A stretch of DNA of 64,000 bases from Phocaeicola faecicola (lineage in GTDB: Bacteria > Bacteroidota > Bacteroidia > Bacteroidales > Bacteroidaceae), in assembly GCF_013618865.1 (NCBI RefSeq), contig NZ_JABSOE010000009.1:25426-89425 (forward strand). Direction: 5' to 3'. The first letter of the stretch is position 1. Every line of letters begins with the position of its first letter. Below are positions 17,481-25,921 of this stretch, piece after piece. The notes beneath the pieces were generated by a model. That model made no database searches. It saw only the letters and a program-made list of their open reading frames with translations, and was not told the DNA's origin. The translations under genes were made by a program, and so were the position numbers.

Positions 17481-18273
17481 ATGCATCTCTGCGGCGGACA
17501 GTGCTTGTCCCCTGAAATTCACGCGCCAGCGGATAGAACTCGAACTTCTTCAGGAGATACTCCATCTGGTCCAACGACCGGGCCACCCCGTCCGGGGAGG
17601 GCAACTCCCTGCACTTGAACACTGCCGTCAGCAGTCCGTTATAAGGTATTAGGTTCTGGCAACTCTCTTTATCACGGCAGTATACCTCCCACTCTGTCCA
17701 GAACGCAGCCGTCAGCCGTTTTTCGGCATCCATCCATTTCCGTTCGGTACCGGGCATAGGAGCAAAATATACTCCCGCAACAAAACATTCGTAGGTGTGA
17801 AGGGTCTTTCCCTTCAGGCTCATTTCCGGCACCATTGTATAGGCAATCTCAAACTGCACGTCGTTCCGGAAAAGCATATAGTTGGAGAAACGATAGCAGT
17901 ACACTTCGGTGACACCGGGGAAGTAACGGCCTATGAAATCCTGCAGTTTCCGGGTAATCTTTCCGGAAAGCACAAAAGAGTAGTAATAGGAAACCAGCCA
18001 GATGAAGGGCATAAAAACGATAAAGGGAATCCAGACAGAGCCGCTCATCAGCACCCAGTCCATTTCCTCTCCACTCTTCCAGACATGATACAGAAAAGAT
18101 ACAAGTATCACTATTCCGCTGGCCAGTACAGGAATACCGGTGTACAGGGTGGTGAGTTTCCACCATTTCCAGCGGGAAGTGTACAACAGGTGCTCACCTG
18201 CAAAAACATGCTTGAAATATTCCTTGAAAGACAGGTTGTCTCCTTTGATATAAGTAGGGGTTGTCTTGATCAT
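17479..18273 (-). CDS. Hypothetical membrane protein with two N-terminal helices
   Basis: I do not recognise a named family with confidence. From ATG 18273 it is 264 residues long. About 45 N-terminal residues precede two hydrophobic helices with a short charged loop (VKSGEEMDW-like) between them. A C-terminal soluble region of about 150 residues follows, rich in aromatic and charged residues. The layout resembles YcxB-like proteins, but that is a weak guess. A TTG codon upstream (18285) is possible but less likely, because a promoter with both elements (18305-18335) puts the start point just before the ATG. Confidence 0.75.
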   Translation of the reverse strand: MIKTTPTYIKGDNLSFKEYFKHVFAGEHLLYTSRWKWWKLTTLYTGIPVLASGIVILVSFLYHVWKSGEEMDWVLMSGSVWIPFIVFMPFIWLVSYYYSFVLSGKITRKLQDFIGRYFPGVTEVYCYRFSNYMLFRNDVQFEIAYTMVPEMSLKGKTLHTYECFVAGVYFAPMPGTERKWMDAEKRLTAAFWTEWEVYCRDKESCQNLIPYNGLLTAVFKCRELPSPDGVARSLDQMEYLLKKFEFYPLAREFQGTSTVRRRDA

Positions 18274-18304
18274 AAACGTCTGCAATTTAAAATTACCGAA
18301 ATAA

Positions 18305-18335
18305 CAAATTTACGAATAATCTTCCTGACTGCCAA
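18305..18335 (-). promoter_or_regulatory. Promoter (-33 TTG and -7 TAAATTTG) of the membrane protein gene
   Basis: On the minus strand TTG at 18333-18335 is followed after 20 bases by TAAATTTG at 18305-18312. Both elements and spacing fit the Bacteroidetes primary sigma factor. The ATG at 18273 is 32 bases downstream. Confidence 0.65.
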
Positions 18336-18383
18336 TTCCTTTTCCTGAATATCAGTAAATAAAATCCGGAATGATTTCTTTCG

Positions 18384-18472
18384 TTCTCCAACCTCCGTAT
18401 GCGGGTGATAACCCCCCGCCTGCCGGGTCGTACAACCTCCGTACGGAAGTCGAAGAACCTGGCAGGCGGGGT
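18384..18472. repeat. Intergenic repeat, copy A, with strong stem
   Basis: Starting at TTCTCCAACCTCCGT, this 89-bp element shares long stretches with the element at 38518-38612, including GTCGTrCAACCTCCGTAyG and the following AAGTCG-x-A-x-AACC-x-GGCA. Here a 15-bp stem with one mismatch (18414-18428 with 18457-18471) encloses the second CAACCTCCGT. It lies directly downstream of the methyltransferase gene on the minus strand, where a terminator is expected. Confidence 0.6.
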
Positions 18473-18550
18473 CAGAGATTTTTCAACTAAAAAAAACACA
18501 CTCAATATATAAGAAAAGCAGTTTCTTTACTTATTGCACAAGAAAGTCCG

Positions 18551-19750
18551 TCAGACCTTCTCACCGCGTATCAGTACCTTTTCACCACTGGCAAGGGTAG
18601 TAGCAAACAGATAAGTATCTCCCCCCTCCTTCAGCTTGAGTTTCTTCCGCAGTTCGGCCACGCTGGACGGGAAGTTGCGGACAGTGAGGTTCGCCTTTTC
18701 CACTCCCTCCAGCAGGACTTTCAAGTCTTTCTTGCCAAACCCGGAAACGGCAGTCACCCGGAAGCGGCGTCCCGGGAAATCAACCAGTCCGGAAGAGGTA
18801 TAAAGGTGACTGTTCGGATGAAGTTTTTCCACTCCGTAGCGCGTGGCCAGCAGGCGGTAAGGACCGGCTTTCAACAGGGCTGTCCCCGGCTCATACAGAT
18901 AGTTGCCTACGGACTCAGCCAGAAGGCATCCGGCTGACTTTTCTTCGGAAAATGTGAACTGGAAATGCTGGTGTACGGAGTTATTAACAACCTGTTCACA
19001 AGTTATAATCAACTCACCTGCAGCTGCTTCCTCTTCATCAGGAGCCTTACGAAGGAGGATTATCAACTCTTTGCACTCGTTATTCACCGACACGACATGG
19101 ATGCGGCGGACGTATTGCAGATCGCGCAATGCCGAAGCCATATCGAGCATGGGAGAGAGTTTGATCATGACCGTTTTCCCTTTCTCAACCAGCAGGGGCT
19201 CCAGGCGGCAGACATCGGGTTCGCATTCGGCAATGGCCACTGTTTTTCCTCCATGACTGTCACGGCGGGCAGGGTCAAGGAACAGGCAGTCGACCGGTTC
19301 CATCGACTGAAGGTACTCCACTGCATCGGCGCAATGGATGCGTACGTGAGGCAGGCCCAGCAACGGGAAGTTATGGGCGGCAATCCGGCAGAGCGTTTCC
19401 TGCCGCTCTACATAGTCGGCACAACGGAAATTGCGGGCCAGGAAAGAACAGTCCACCCCCCACCCCGCCGTCAGGTCGGTCAGGGTATCCCCGCTTACCA
19501 GGGAAGCCTTGTAACGGGCCGTCACTTCCGAAGAACACTGCTCCATGGAGAGATGCTGCGGATAACGGATTCCTGCGGTCTGTGCCCAAAGCGGCACCTT
19601 CTTTTCAGCAATCTGATAACCGGCAATCTGCACCACCGCCTCGGCCATATCCACTGCCGGATATTTCTTTGCCTGCAACGCCAGTGTCCGTACGTCGTCA
19701 CCACGGTGACTGTCAATAAACGCTAAGGTTTCGGGAGACAATTCTTTCAT
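18551..19750 (-). CDS. Class I SAM-dependent methyltransferase, THUMP-like
   Basis: This 399-residue cytoplasmic protein probably methylates RNA. An N-terminal helical region (1-75) precedes the Rossmann domain: motif I DLTAGWGVDCSF (about 93-104), then YVERQ and the catalytic-type LFLDPARRD (about 157-165). A C-terminal THUMP-like domain (about 320-395) contains the FPSSVAELRKKLKLK stretch, which recalls nucleic-acid-binding parts of Bacteroidetes homologues. The substrate base is not known to me. It appears monocistronic, with promoter 19790-19797 and repeat element A downstream. Confidence 0.85.
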   Translation of the reverse strand: MKELSPETLAFIDSHRGDDVRTLALQAKKYPAVDMAEAVVQIAGYQIAEKKVPLWAQTAGIRYPQHLSMEQCSSEVTARYKASLVSGDTLTDLTAGWGVDCSFLARNFRCADYVERQETLCRIAAHNFPLLGLPHVRIHCADAVEYLQSMEPVDCLFLDPARRDSHGGKTVAIAECEPDVCRLEPLLVEKGKTVMIKLSPMLDMASALRDLQYVRRIHVVSVNNECKELIILLRKAPDEEEAAAGELIITCEQVVNNSVHQHFQFTFSEEKSAGCLLAESVGNYLYEPGTALLKAGPYRLLATRYGVEKLHPNSHLYTSSGLVDFPGRRFRVTAVSGFGKKDLKVLLEGVEKANLTVRNFPSSVAELRKKLKLKEGGDTYLFATTLASGEKVLIRGEKV

Positions 19751-19789
19751 ATTTTTTCCGTTCTAACAAACATTCCACAATAACAGGGA

Positions 19790-19797
19790 CAAAGTTA
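19790..19797 (-). promoter_or_regulatory. Promoter -7 element of the methyltransferase gene
   Basis: The minus strand reads TAACTTTG (TAnnTTTG), 40 bases before the ATG at 19750. TTG on the minus strand at 19820-19822 could be the -33 element, but the 22-base spacing is slightly long. Confidence 0.5.
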
Positions 19798-19823
19798 TAA
19801 AATAAACCCATAGTACAGGCAAT

Positions 19824-19868
19824 AAAAAAAGGACCTTGAAGCGCCTCACGGCGATTACAAGATCCTTT
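19824..19868 (-). terminator. Terminator of the thioredoxin gene
   Basis: On the minus strand an AAAGGA-x-CTTG stem pairs with CAAG-x-TCCTTT around a GC-rich loop and runs into a T-run. It lies about 36 bases after the thioredoxin stop codon. Confidence 0.75.
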
Positions 19869-19904
19869 CTAAAAAAACCTCTCAATATAACAAATCTAAA
19901 AAAA

Positions 19905-20375
19905 TTACTTTTTCAATAAATAGTCATCTATCATCTTCTTGAATTCCGATTTGGGCATGGCCCCGTTCACTACCTGAGGCTTACCCTTCAACGGGATGAA
20001 CAGCAGGGTCGGAATGCTCCGTATGCCAAAGGCGGCAGCCAGTTCCCTCTCCGCATCCGTATCAACTTTGTATACATCAATCTTTCCCTGATACTCGGCA
20101 GCCAGTTCTTCGATGATGGGAGCCACCATCCGGCAGGGTCCGCACCAGGAAGCATAGAAATCTACGATGGCCGGTCTTTCGCCCTCAAACTTCCATACGT
20201 CGGGGTTGGCCTCATAGTTGTATATCTTCGACATAAACGCAGCTTTATCCAGATGTACGGCAGCCTTCTTCTCCTTCTTTTCAGTAGCCGAACCGCCTTT
20301 TGTTCCGGAAGCATTGCCACCGCAGGCGGTCGTAACTACCAGCATTGTCAGCATCAAGAATAATATCTTTTTCAT
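19905..20375 (-). CDS. Thioredoxin-fold lipoprotein
   Basis: This 156-residue thiol-disulfide protein has a lipoprotein signal (VVTTAC, Cys18), a charged linker, and a thioredoxin fold from about residue 45. The redox motif is WCGPC (C78, C81) and the cis-proline loop is IRSIPT. The signal predicts a periplasmic membrane anchor, so it may reduce or oxidise envelope proteins, like TrxP-type proteins of Bacteroides. It lies 108 bp downstream of the Ntn-hydrolase gene on the same strand, but a shared transcript is uncertain. Confidence 0.9.
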   Translation of the reverse strand: MKKILFLMLTMLVVTTACGGNASGTKGGSATEKKEKKAAVHLDKAAFMSKIYNYEANPDVWKFEGERPAIVDFYASWCGPCRMVAPIIEELAAEYQGKIDVYKVDTDAERELAAAFGIRSIPTLLFIPLKGKPQVVNGAMPKSEFKKMIDDYLLKK

Positions 20376-20483
20376 ATCGGTTGCTATTTGAATGATTGTC
20401 TTCTCTATTTAATTAACAAACAAAAGAAAGAAATGGTTCAAGACAAAAACCCGATTCTTTATAAAAAAGAATTAAAAAAACGC

Positions 20484-21566
20484 TTATTTGACGGTAATCT
20501 CGCGTACCGGCTGCTGCTTGACGGTGTCGAGAAGGGTATCCGAATATTTTACTTTTCCAAAATTAATCCGGTTCAGGTCGATGCAGCGGATGGCACTGTC
20601 GTACATCGTACGGAAATAGATCTTGCGGTTCTTCATGTCCGTAGCCGAAGTCCACTGGGTCGCACTGGGGATATCTGCCGGCACCTGGCCCTGGGCAAAC
20701 TCAATCCCTACCGGAATGTCGAAGTTGTTCAGAATCTGGAAGCCCTGGAGCACCGTAGCAAATGCATCGGGCTGTACGGGAGCCGTTGCCTGATAAAAGG
20801 CTGCACGGACGAAGCGCGAAGGAGGGGTTACGTCTCCCGGCAAACCCAGGAAACCGCTGCCGGCCCCGAAAGAGCGCAGGGAAAGGGCTCCAAGCTGTTG
20901 TCCGGGGGCGCTTCCGGAATACAGATTGACGTAATTGTTCAGGTTGGTCAGCTGCCATTCGAATCCCGGAGAATTGGTCAGCACGCCCAACTTGTTTTCA
21001 TGGAACTGAAGCATTCCGTCTACAATTTCCAGGACAATCTGACGGCCGGACAAATCGGCAAAACGCCAGTGAACGGTAGAGGCACGGGGGTCGATGGCTA
21101 TCACATGGACTTTCTTTACGGCTTCCATCACTTCATCGACCGTACGGCAGCTTCCCAATATCCACGAAACCAACTGCAGGTCGGCAATGCTTTCAGCCTT
21201 CAGTGCCGGCTGAAACGCTTCGTACCTGCCGTAGTTGAGGAAATAAAACAGTCCCGCAGACAGTCCGGCCTCGTTCAGTCCTTCGGCCACAAATTCCTTC
21301 TGCTCCACTGCCAGCCCCACGTAACCGTAACGGGCCGTAAACTTCATTCCGTCGGTACCGCCCGGTACATACGACTGCTGGGTGTATCCGCGAGGCACAA
21401 TCACATAGCGGCTGTTCAAGTCACTGCCACCCCATTCGATGGTACGTGCCAGAATCTGTGTACTGTCTTTTGAGGCAAGCGTAATACCCGTGCAGGCCGA
21501 GGCCTGTGAACACTGAAAGACGGTTGCAATCGCCGTCAAAGCTAAAGTCAGCATCTTATTTTTCAT
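20484..21566 (-). CDS. Choloylglycine hydrolase/penicillin V acylase family (Ntn) enzyme
   Basis: This 360-residue exported hydrolase cleaves a linear amide bond; conjugated bile salts are the most plausible gut substrate, with N-acyl amino acids or penicillin V as alternatives. The signal peptide ends at ASA, leaving the catalytic C25 as the new N-terminus, as in Gram-negative family members. R41 is 16 residues after the Cys, as expected. The next hallmark reads RTIEW, with E44 where bile-salt hydrolases and PVAs I know have Asp. LTNSP and TPPSRFVRAAF supply the later active-site Asn and Arg. The family call is firm; bile-salt activity is inference. Confidence 0.88.
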   Translation of the reverse strand: MKNKMLTLALTAIATVFQCSQASACTGITLASKDSTQILARTIEWGGSDLNSRYVIVPRGYTQQSYVPGGTDGMKFTARYGYVGLAVEQKEFVAEGLNEAGLSAGLFYFLNYGRYEAFQPALKAESIADLQLVSWILGSCRTVDEVMEAVKKVHVIAIDPRASTVHWRFADLSGRQIVLEIVDGMLQFHENKLGVLTNSPGFEWQLTNLNNYVNLYSGSAPGQQLGALSLRSFGAGSGFLGLPGDVTPPSRFVRAAFYQATAPVQPDAFATVLQGFQILNNFDIPVGIEFAQGQVPADIPSATQWTSATDMKNRKIYFRTMYDSAIRCIDLNRINFGKVKYSDTLLDTVKQQPVREITVK

Positions 21567-21578
21567 ATCTTCTACATT

Positions 21579-21609
21579 TTAAAAACGGGTCTTCAGTGAT
21601 TGCAGACCC
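21579..21609 (-). terminator. Likely terminator of the C66-like lipoprotein gene
   Basis: On the minus strand GGGTCT-N11-AGACCC is followed by GTTTTT. A second small hairpin (GACTG/CAGTC, 21644-21658) lies nearer the stop codon and is weaker. Confidence 0.55.
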
Positions 21610-21683
21610 ACACAACAAAAATAATTTTTTTCTGTGAAAAACCGACTGTCTGTCAGTCTTTTTATGTTTCTCACCCGAATTTA

Positions 21684-23330
21684 TCATTGCTTCCACAAGG
21701 CATCGTCGCCCAGCGAAAGCGTATAGAGTCCGATCAGACGATAAGTGAACGTACCGGCACTGTTCGATATATACGGATAAAGAGTCGGCTGTTCGTTCAT
21801 CGGCAGATAACGTACTTCCTTACGGTACAACATTCCTTCTCCCTTCCAGGGCGGACCGTCATTGTTGTCCACCATGTAGATGGCATTGATTTCTCCCGCC
21901 TCATCGAACTCGGCTCCCCAGATATTCACGGCATGGTCACCGTAGCCGGAGAGGTTGAATGCCACCCCTACCGCCTTATGATGCAGCAGGGCATCCTTCA
22001 CCAATGTCTGAAAACGCTCTTTGGTAACCAGCATGTCATAGGTTCCCAGCGAACGGGTACCCAGCAATCCCCGGAAGAAACCGGCACGCGGGTCCGGAGT
22101 ATCGGTATCGAATATGTTCTTTGAGAACACACCGTTGAAGAACCAGTTCAGTCCCTTCAGCACGTCATTACCCTGATTGGGGAAGGATTCCTTGAACAGG
22201 CGGAACACACTGCTTTCCGTCATGGAAGGAATCTCCGACGGACCGGTATAATGACCCCATTCACGGATTTGCCGGGCACAGTTGTCCATCCACCAGTGAA
22301 TCAGGTTTGAGGCAGAGGCAGCCCAACACAACCGCGAGTCAGTTCCACCCAGTTTCGGCTGTATCTTATTGCAGTCGTACCAGCCGCATCCCTCCCACCA
22401 GGGCAACCGTTCACGGTTCTCCCCGGTCCACCGGCTTTCCTCCGGTGCAGTGATTCCGTCGAACCACAGTTTCCGTCCGGCCCAGGATTCTTCTTTCTTC
22501 TGAATCCGGAGACGAAGCACCGTTTCCTTTCCCTGTTCCAGTGTCCGGAAAGGACGTCCGTCGATTTCCTCGGGCAATGAAAGCAGACTGGACCGTCCGC
22601 CCAGTTCGATACGGATGCAGCCGGAACGGATCGGGTCGACCGGCTGGGCAGGCAGAATCACATAAAAAGTACGGGAATTCATCCGGTAAGGCACAATCGA
22701 TTCGGGAGCCTGAGCGGCCACGGTCCATTCTCCGTTCCCCGGATTCACCTGTACGGAACGGACCCCACGGACCGTCAGTCTCATCTCATTCAGTTCCTGT
22801 TCCGAATAGCCGTCTCCTTCGCTGATGACGATACGGAGGCGCGACATCGCGTGACTGAAATGCAGGTCGACTCTTTCCTTATACCCTGCCTCTGCAGTAG
22901 CCCACAACAGGTCGGCCGCTTCCAGACTGTCCTTGGGAGCCTGGTCCGAAGGTACCGTATGCATCCAGCTTTCCCGACTCATCTTTCCGGATGCAGCCGG
23001 ATAAAAAGCAGTAAACCGTACCGTCCCTGCCTGTAAGTCTTCCCAGGTAAGCGGACTGTTCCAGCGGTTTTGCTCCAGCCACAACCTGCTGACTTTCCGC
23101 ATTCCGGTTCCGGCAAAAGCCAGTACCGACAGGCTGTCTCCTTCCGTAAAACGGCCGTTCCCGGCCTCATCCAGGGAAATACGACTGTTTCCGGTATTCT
23201 CCCACACTATGTTCCACTCTACGGCTGCTCCTTCCGTGCGTTCGGCAAGGGCAGCACTTTCTTCCTTCTGACAAGCCATCAGTCCCACCAGTCCTGCAGC
23301 CATCACAGCTATCCATCCTTTTTTTCTCAT
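21684..23330 (-). CDS. Lipoprotein with fimbrillin-like domain and IdeS/Mac-like (C66) cysteine peptidase domain
   Basis: This 548-residue surface or periplasmic lipoprotein (GLMAC, Cys20) has two parts. The N-terminal half (about 25-280) reads as a Mfa/fimbrillin-like domain: FTAFYP, AADLLWATA and VDLHFSHAMSRLRI are typical. The C-terminal half (about 312-545) matches the streptococcal IgG protease IdeS/Mac: GCGWYDCNK, LCWAASASNLIHWW with nucleophile C335, GDHAVNIWGAEFD with H466, and YMVDNND with D488. The His-Asp spacing of 22 equals IdeS 262-284 as I recall it. The third acidic position (IdeS D286) is N490. The start is ATG 23330; a TTG at 23339 lies in frame. Proteolysis of IgG or another host protein is inference. 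Confidence 0.85.
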   Translation of the reverse strand: MRKKGWIAVMAAGLVGLMACQKEESAALAERTEGAAVEWNIVWENTGNSRISLDEAGNGRFTEGDSLSVLAFAGTGMRKVSRLWLEQNRWNSPLTWEDLQAGTVRFTAFYPAASGKMSRESWMHTVPSDQAPKDSLEAADLLWATAEAGYKERVDLHFSHAMSRLRIVISEGDGYSEQELNEMRLTVRGVRSVQVNPGNGEWTVAAQAPESIVPYRMNSRTFYVILPAQPVDPIRSGCIRIELGGRSSLLSLPEEIDGRPFRTLEQGKETVLRLRIQKKEESWAGRKLWFDGITAPEESRWTGENRERLPWWEGCGWYDCNKIQPKLGGTDSRLCWAASASNLIHWWMDNCARQIREWGHYTGPSEIPSMTESSVFRLFKESFPNQGNDVLKGLNWFFNGVFSKNIFDTDTPDPRAGFFRGLLGTRSLGTYDMLVTKERFQTLVKDALLHHKAVGVAFNLSGYGDHAVNIWGAEFDEAGEINAIYMVDNNDGPPWKGEGMLYRKEVRYLPMNEQPTLYPYISNSAGTFTYRLIGLYTLSLGDDALWKQ

Positions 23331-23741
23331 TTCATTCAACGCTTGTTATATGAAAAACAATAAAATAACCGGATTTGTTTTTCACGGAAGCATAAAGAAA
23401 ATGAACATCCGCCGATTTTATCCGCTCCCTCCGTTTCCTGCGCATCTCAGGTCTTTTCCGGCAAGCCTTCTCCCGGGCCGATAAAAAGTCTGCATCCTTT
23501 CTCATATATATGCAGGTTTTACGCAACCGGGAGACCCCAAGCCCCATCCGGGAGATGATTTACAAAAAATTATACATCGGAACGGAATTACTGATGAGAT
23601 GAAGGCAACCGTTTTTCCTGAATTTTCTATATCTTTGGATAAGATAGGATGGCCCCGGCAAGACCGCATCCGAAAACCGGATTTCCAGTGCCTCTCCCCG
23701 GCTTCCATCGTTTTGTATAAGCAACCAACCACAGTCTTACT
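23331..23741. other. Gene-free interval between divergent genes
   Basis: The 411-bp gap separates the C66-like gene (minus) from the efflux operon (plus). I see one promoter -7 element for the plus side (23630-23637) and no clear element for the minus side. Short open frames here have no recognisable domain and no start context. Confidence 0.6.
23630..23637 (+). promoter_or_regulatory. Promoter -7 element of the YbhFSR-like efflux operon
   Basis: TATCTTTG matches TAnnTTTG, 104 bases before the ATG at 23742. No matching -33 TTG is visible at 19-21 bases. Confidence 0.45.
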
Positions 23742-24995
23742 ATGATACGATTTTTTTTATTTGTGATATTGCTTCTCTTGCACACTGGCATATGCGCACA
23801 ACTGACGTTGAAGGAATGCCAGGAAGCAGCCCATGACAGTTATCCGCAGGCCAGGCAGTACCAGCTGATTCAGCTCGCCGAGGAATATTCACTGCAGAAT
23901 GTCCGGAAAAGAAACTTACCTCAAATCAGTCTCAGCGGAAAGGTCTCCTGGCAAAGCGAGGCCACGACCTTCCCGTTTGAAATTCCGGGTACCGGCATGA
24001 AAGGACTTCCGAAAAACCAGTATCAGGTCTTGGCTGAAGTCAGACAGACCCTCTGGGACGGAGGGCAGACTCACTATCAGAAACAGCAGGTACGGGCCGA
24101 AACGGAAGAAAAGGAACGGCAGCTCGACGTCAGCATGTATGCCCTGAACGACCGGGTGAACCAGGTTTTCTTCGGCATCCTGTTGCTGGAGGAACAGCTC
24201 AGGCAAAACGACCTGCTCCGGAAGGATCTGGAACGGAACCTTCGTGACATCGGTACTTATCAGCAGAACGGGCTGGCCAACGAGACGGATGCCGATGCGG
24301 TACAGGCAGAAATACTGCAGGTCGGACAGCAGCGCCAACAGTTGCAGTCCAACCGAAGGGCCTATCTTCGGATGCTTTCCCTGCTTACGGGAAAGGAACT
24401 GGGCGAAGATACGGTACTGGAACGGCCCACCGCAGATGACGGATGGGATGCCGCCATCATCCGGCGACCGGAACTCGAGTGGTACAGGGCGCAGGAACAG
24501 CAGATAGAGGTTCAGAAGAAACGGTTGAAAAGCAATTACATGCCACAGTTCGGTCTGTTTGCCCAGGCTGCCTACGGCAATCCGGGACTCGACCTGTTCA
24601 AGGATAAGTTCAGGACGTATGGCATGGCCGGTATCCGGTTTACGTGGAACTTCGGCTCACTCTACACACTGAAAGACGACAAACGGAACCTGGAGACCCG
24701 CCGGAAGATGGTAGATACCGAGCGGGAACTGTTCCTCTTTCATACACGCCTCCAGCTGATCGGCCAGCAGGAGCGCATCCGGACACTACGGATGCAGCTG
24801 CAGGAGGACGACGAAATCATCCGGCTGCGCACCCGCATCCGCAAGGCAGCGGAAGTCAAGGTGGCCAACGGCACACTGAGCGTCACCGAAATGCTGCGGG
24901 AACTTACGGCCGAGAGTCTGGCACGGCAGACGAAGGCACAACATGAGATGGAACTGCTCATGGAACAATTCAACATGAAACAACTGACCAATTAA
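23742..24995 (+). CDS. TolC-family outer membrane efflux protein
   Basis: This 417-residue outer-membrane channel has a signal peptide ending near GICAQ (residue 19) and starts the mature chain with LTLKECQEAA, a usual TolC-family opening. Two OEP repeats with long helices follow (about 25-215 and 235-415). It is the first gene of a five-gene operon (adaptor, double ATPase, two ABC-2 permeases) with short gaps. It is only distantly similar to the TolC protein at 8725, so the two exporters are separate systems. Confidence 0.92.
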   Translation: MIRFFLFVILLLLHTGICAQLTLKECQEAAHDSYPQARQYQLIQLAEEYSLQNVRKRNLPQISLSGKVSWQSEATTFPFEIPGTGMKGLPKNQYQVLAEVRQTLWDGGQTHYQKQQVRAETEEKERQLDVSMYALNDRVNQVFFGILLLEEQLRQNDLLRKDLERNLRDIGTYQQNGLANETDADAVQAEILQVGQQRQQLQSNRRAYLRMLSLLTGKELGEDTVLERPTADDGWDAAIIRRPELEWYRAQEQQIEVQKKRLKSNYMPQFGLFAQAAYGNPGLDLFKDKFRTYGMAGIRFTWNFGSLYTLKDDKRNLETRRKMVDTERELFLFHTRLQLIGQQERIRTLRMQLQEDDEIIRLRTRIRKAAEVKVANGTLSVTEMLRELTAESLARQTKAQHEMELLMEQFNMKQLTN

Positions 24996-25006
24996 TTTAT
25001 CGCCTT

Positions 25007-25894
25007 ATGAACATCAGGATAGGGTTATTGGCAGGAATTGCGGTACTGACTGCCTGCCATACGGAAAAAGAGTTTGACGCCACCGGGGTATTTGAAGCTA
25101 CGGAAATCATCGTCTCGGCCGAAGGAAACGGCAAGATTCTCTCACTGGACGTGGAAGAAGGAAGCCGGCTGGAAGCCCGGGAGGAAGTGGGAGTCATCGA
25201 TACCCTCCAGCTTTTTCTCAAGAAATGCCAGCTGGAGGCCAGCATGAAGTCGGTAGGGCATCAGCGGCCGGATATCAGCAAACAGATTGCTGCCACCCAG
25301 GCGCAGATTGCTACGGCCGAACGGGAACGGAACCGGGTGGAAAGACTGCTGGAGGCCCAGGCAGCCAACCAGAAGCAGTTGGACGACTGGGACAACCAGC
25401 TGAGTGTCTTACACAAACAACTGGAAGCCCAGCTTTCTTCCCTGAGTCATACGACCAGCAGTCTGACAGCCCAGGAATCCTCCATTGCCATTCAAATCAC
25501 ACAGACCGATGACCTGCTGAAAAAATGCCACATCACGGCCCCGATTGACGGAACGGTACTGGCCAAGTATGCCGAAGCCGGGGAACTGGCCAGTGTAGGA
25601 AAACCGTTGTTCAAAATCGCCGATACCGAGCACCTGTACCTGCGGGCTTATGTCACCTCCCTGCAGCTCTCGGAAATCCAGTTGGGCAAGACCGTCAAGG
25701 TGTACGCCGATTTCGGGGACAAGCAACTGGCAGAGTTTCCGGGAGTCGTATCCTGGATAGCCGACCAGGCCGAATTCACCCCCAAGACCATCCTGACCGA
25801 TGACGAACGGGCCAACCTGGTATATGCCGTAAAAATCGCCCTGACCAACGACGGAACCATCAAGCTGGGCATGTACGGCAAAGTCAAATTCTGA
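25007..25894 (+). CDS. HlyD-family periplasmic adaptor, lipoprotein
   Basis: This 295-residue adaptor has a lipoprotein-type signal (VLTAC, Cys17) and then GVFEATEI, a start common to YbhG-like adaptors. A split lipoyl domain (about 35-60 and 180-210) surrounds a coiled-coil hairpin (about 75-165). A beta-barrel (EIQLGKTVKVYADF) ends the protein. It is shorter than the adaptor at 10112, as is usual for ABC-2 systems. It links the TolC protein 11 bp upstream with the permeases encoded downstream. Confidence 0.9.
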   Translation: MNIRIGLLAGIAVLTACHTEKEFDATGVFEATEIIVSAEGNGKILSLDVEEGSRLEAREEVGVIDTLQLFLKKCQLEASMKSVGHQRPDISKQIAATQAQIATAERERNRVERLLEAQAANQKQLDDWDNQLSVLHKQLEAQLSSLSHTTSSLTAQESSIAIQITQTDDLLKKCHITAPIDGTVLAKYAEAGELASVGKPLFKIADTEHLYLRAYVTSLQLSEIQLGKTVKVYADFGDKQLAEFPGVVSWIADQAEFTPKTILTDDERANLVYAVKIALTNDGTIKLGMYGKVKF

Positions 25895-25921
25895 ATCGTC
25901 TGAACTTACAGCCACAAAGCA

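Noticed and set aside
20388..21473. 361-residue open frame opposite the Ntn-hydrolase
   Set aside because: The other strand encodes the complete enzyme with signal peptide and catalytic Cys.
23332..23732. Small minus-strand frames of 71 and 76 residues in the gap
   Set aside because: They overlap the promoter region, lack domains, and have no plausible start context.
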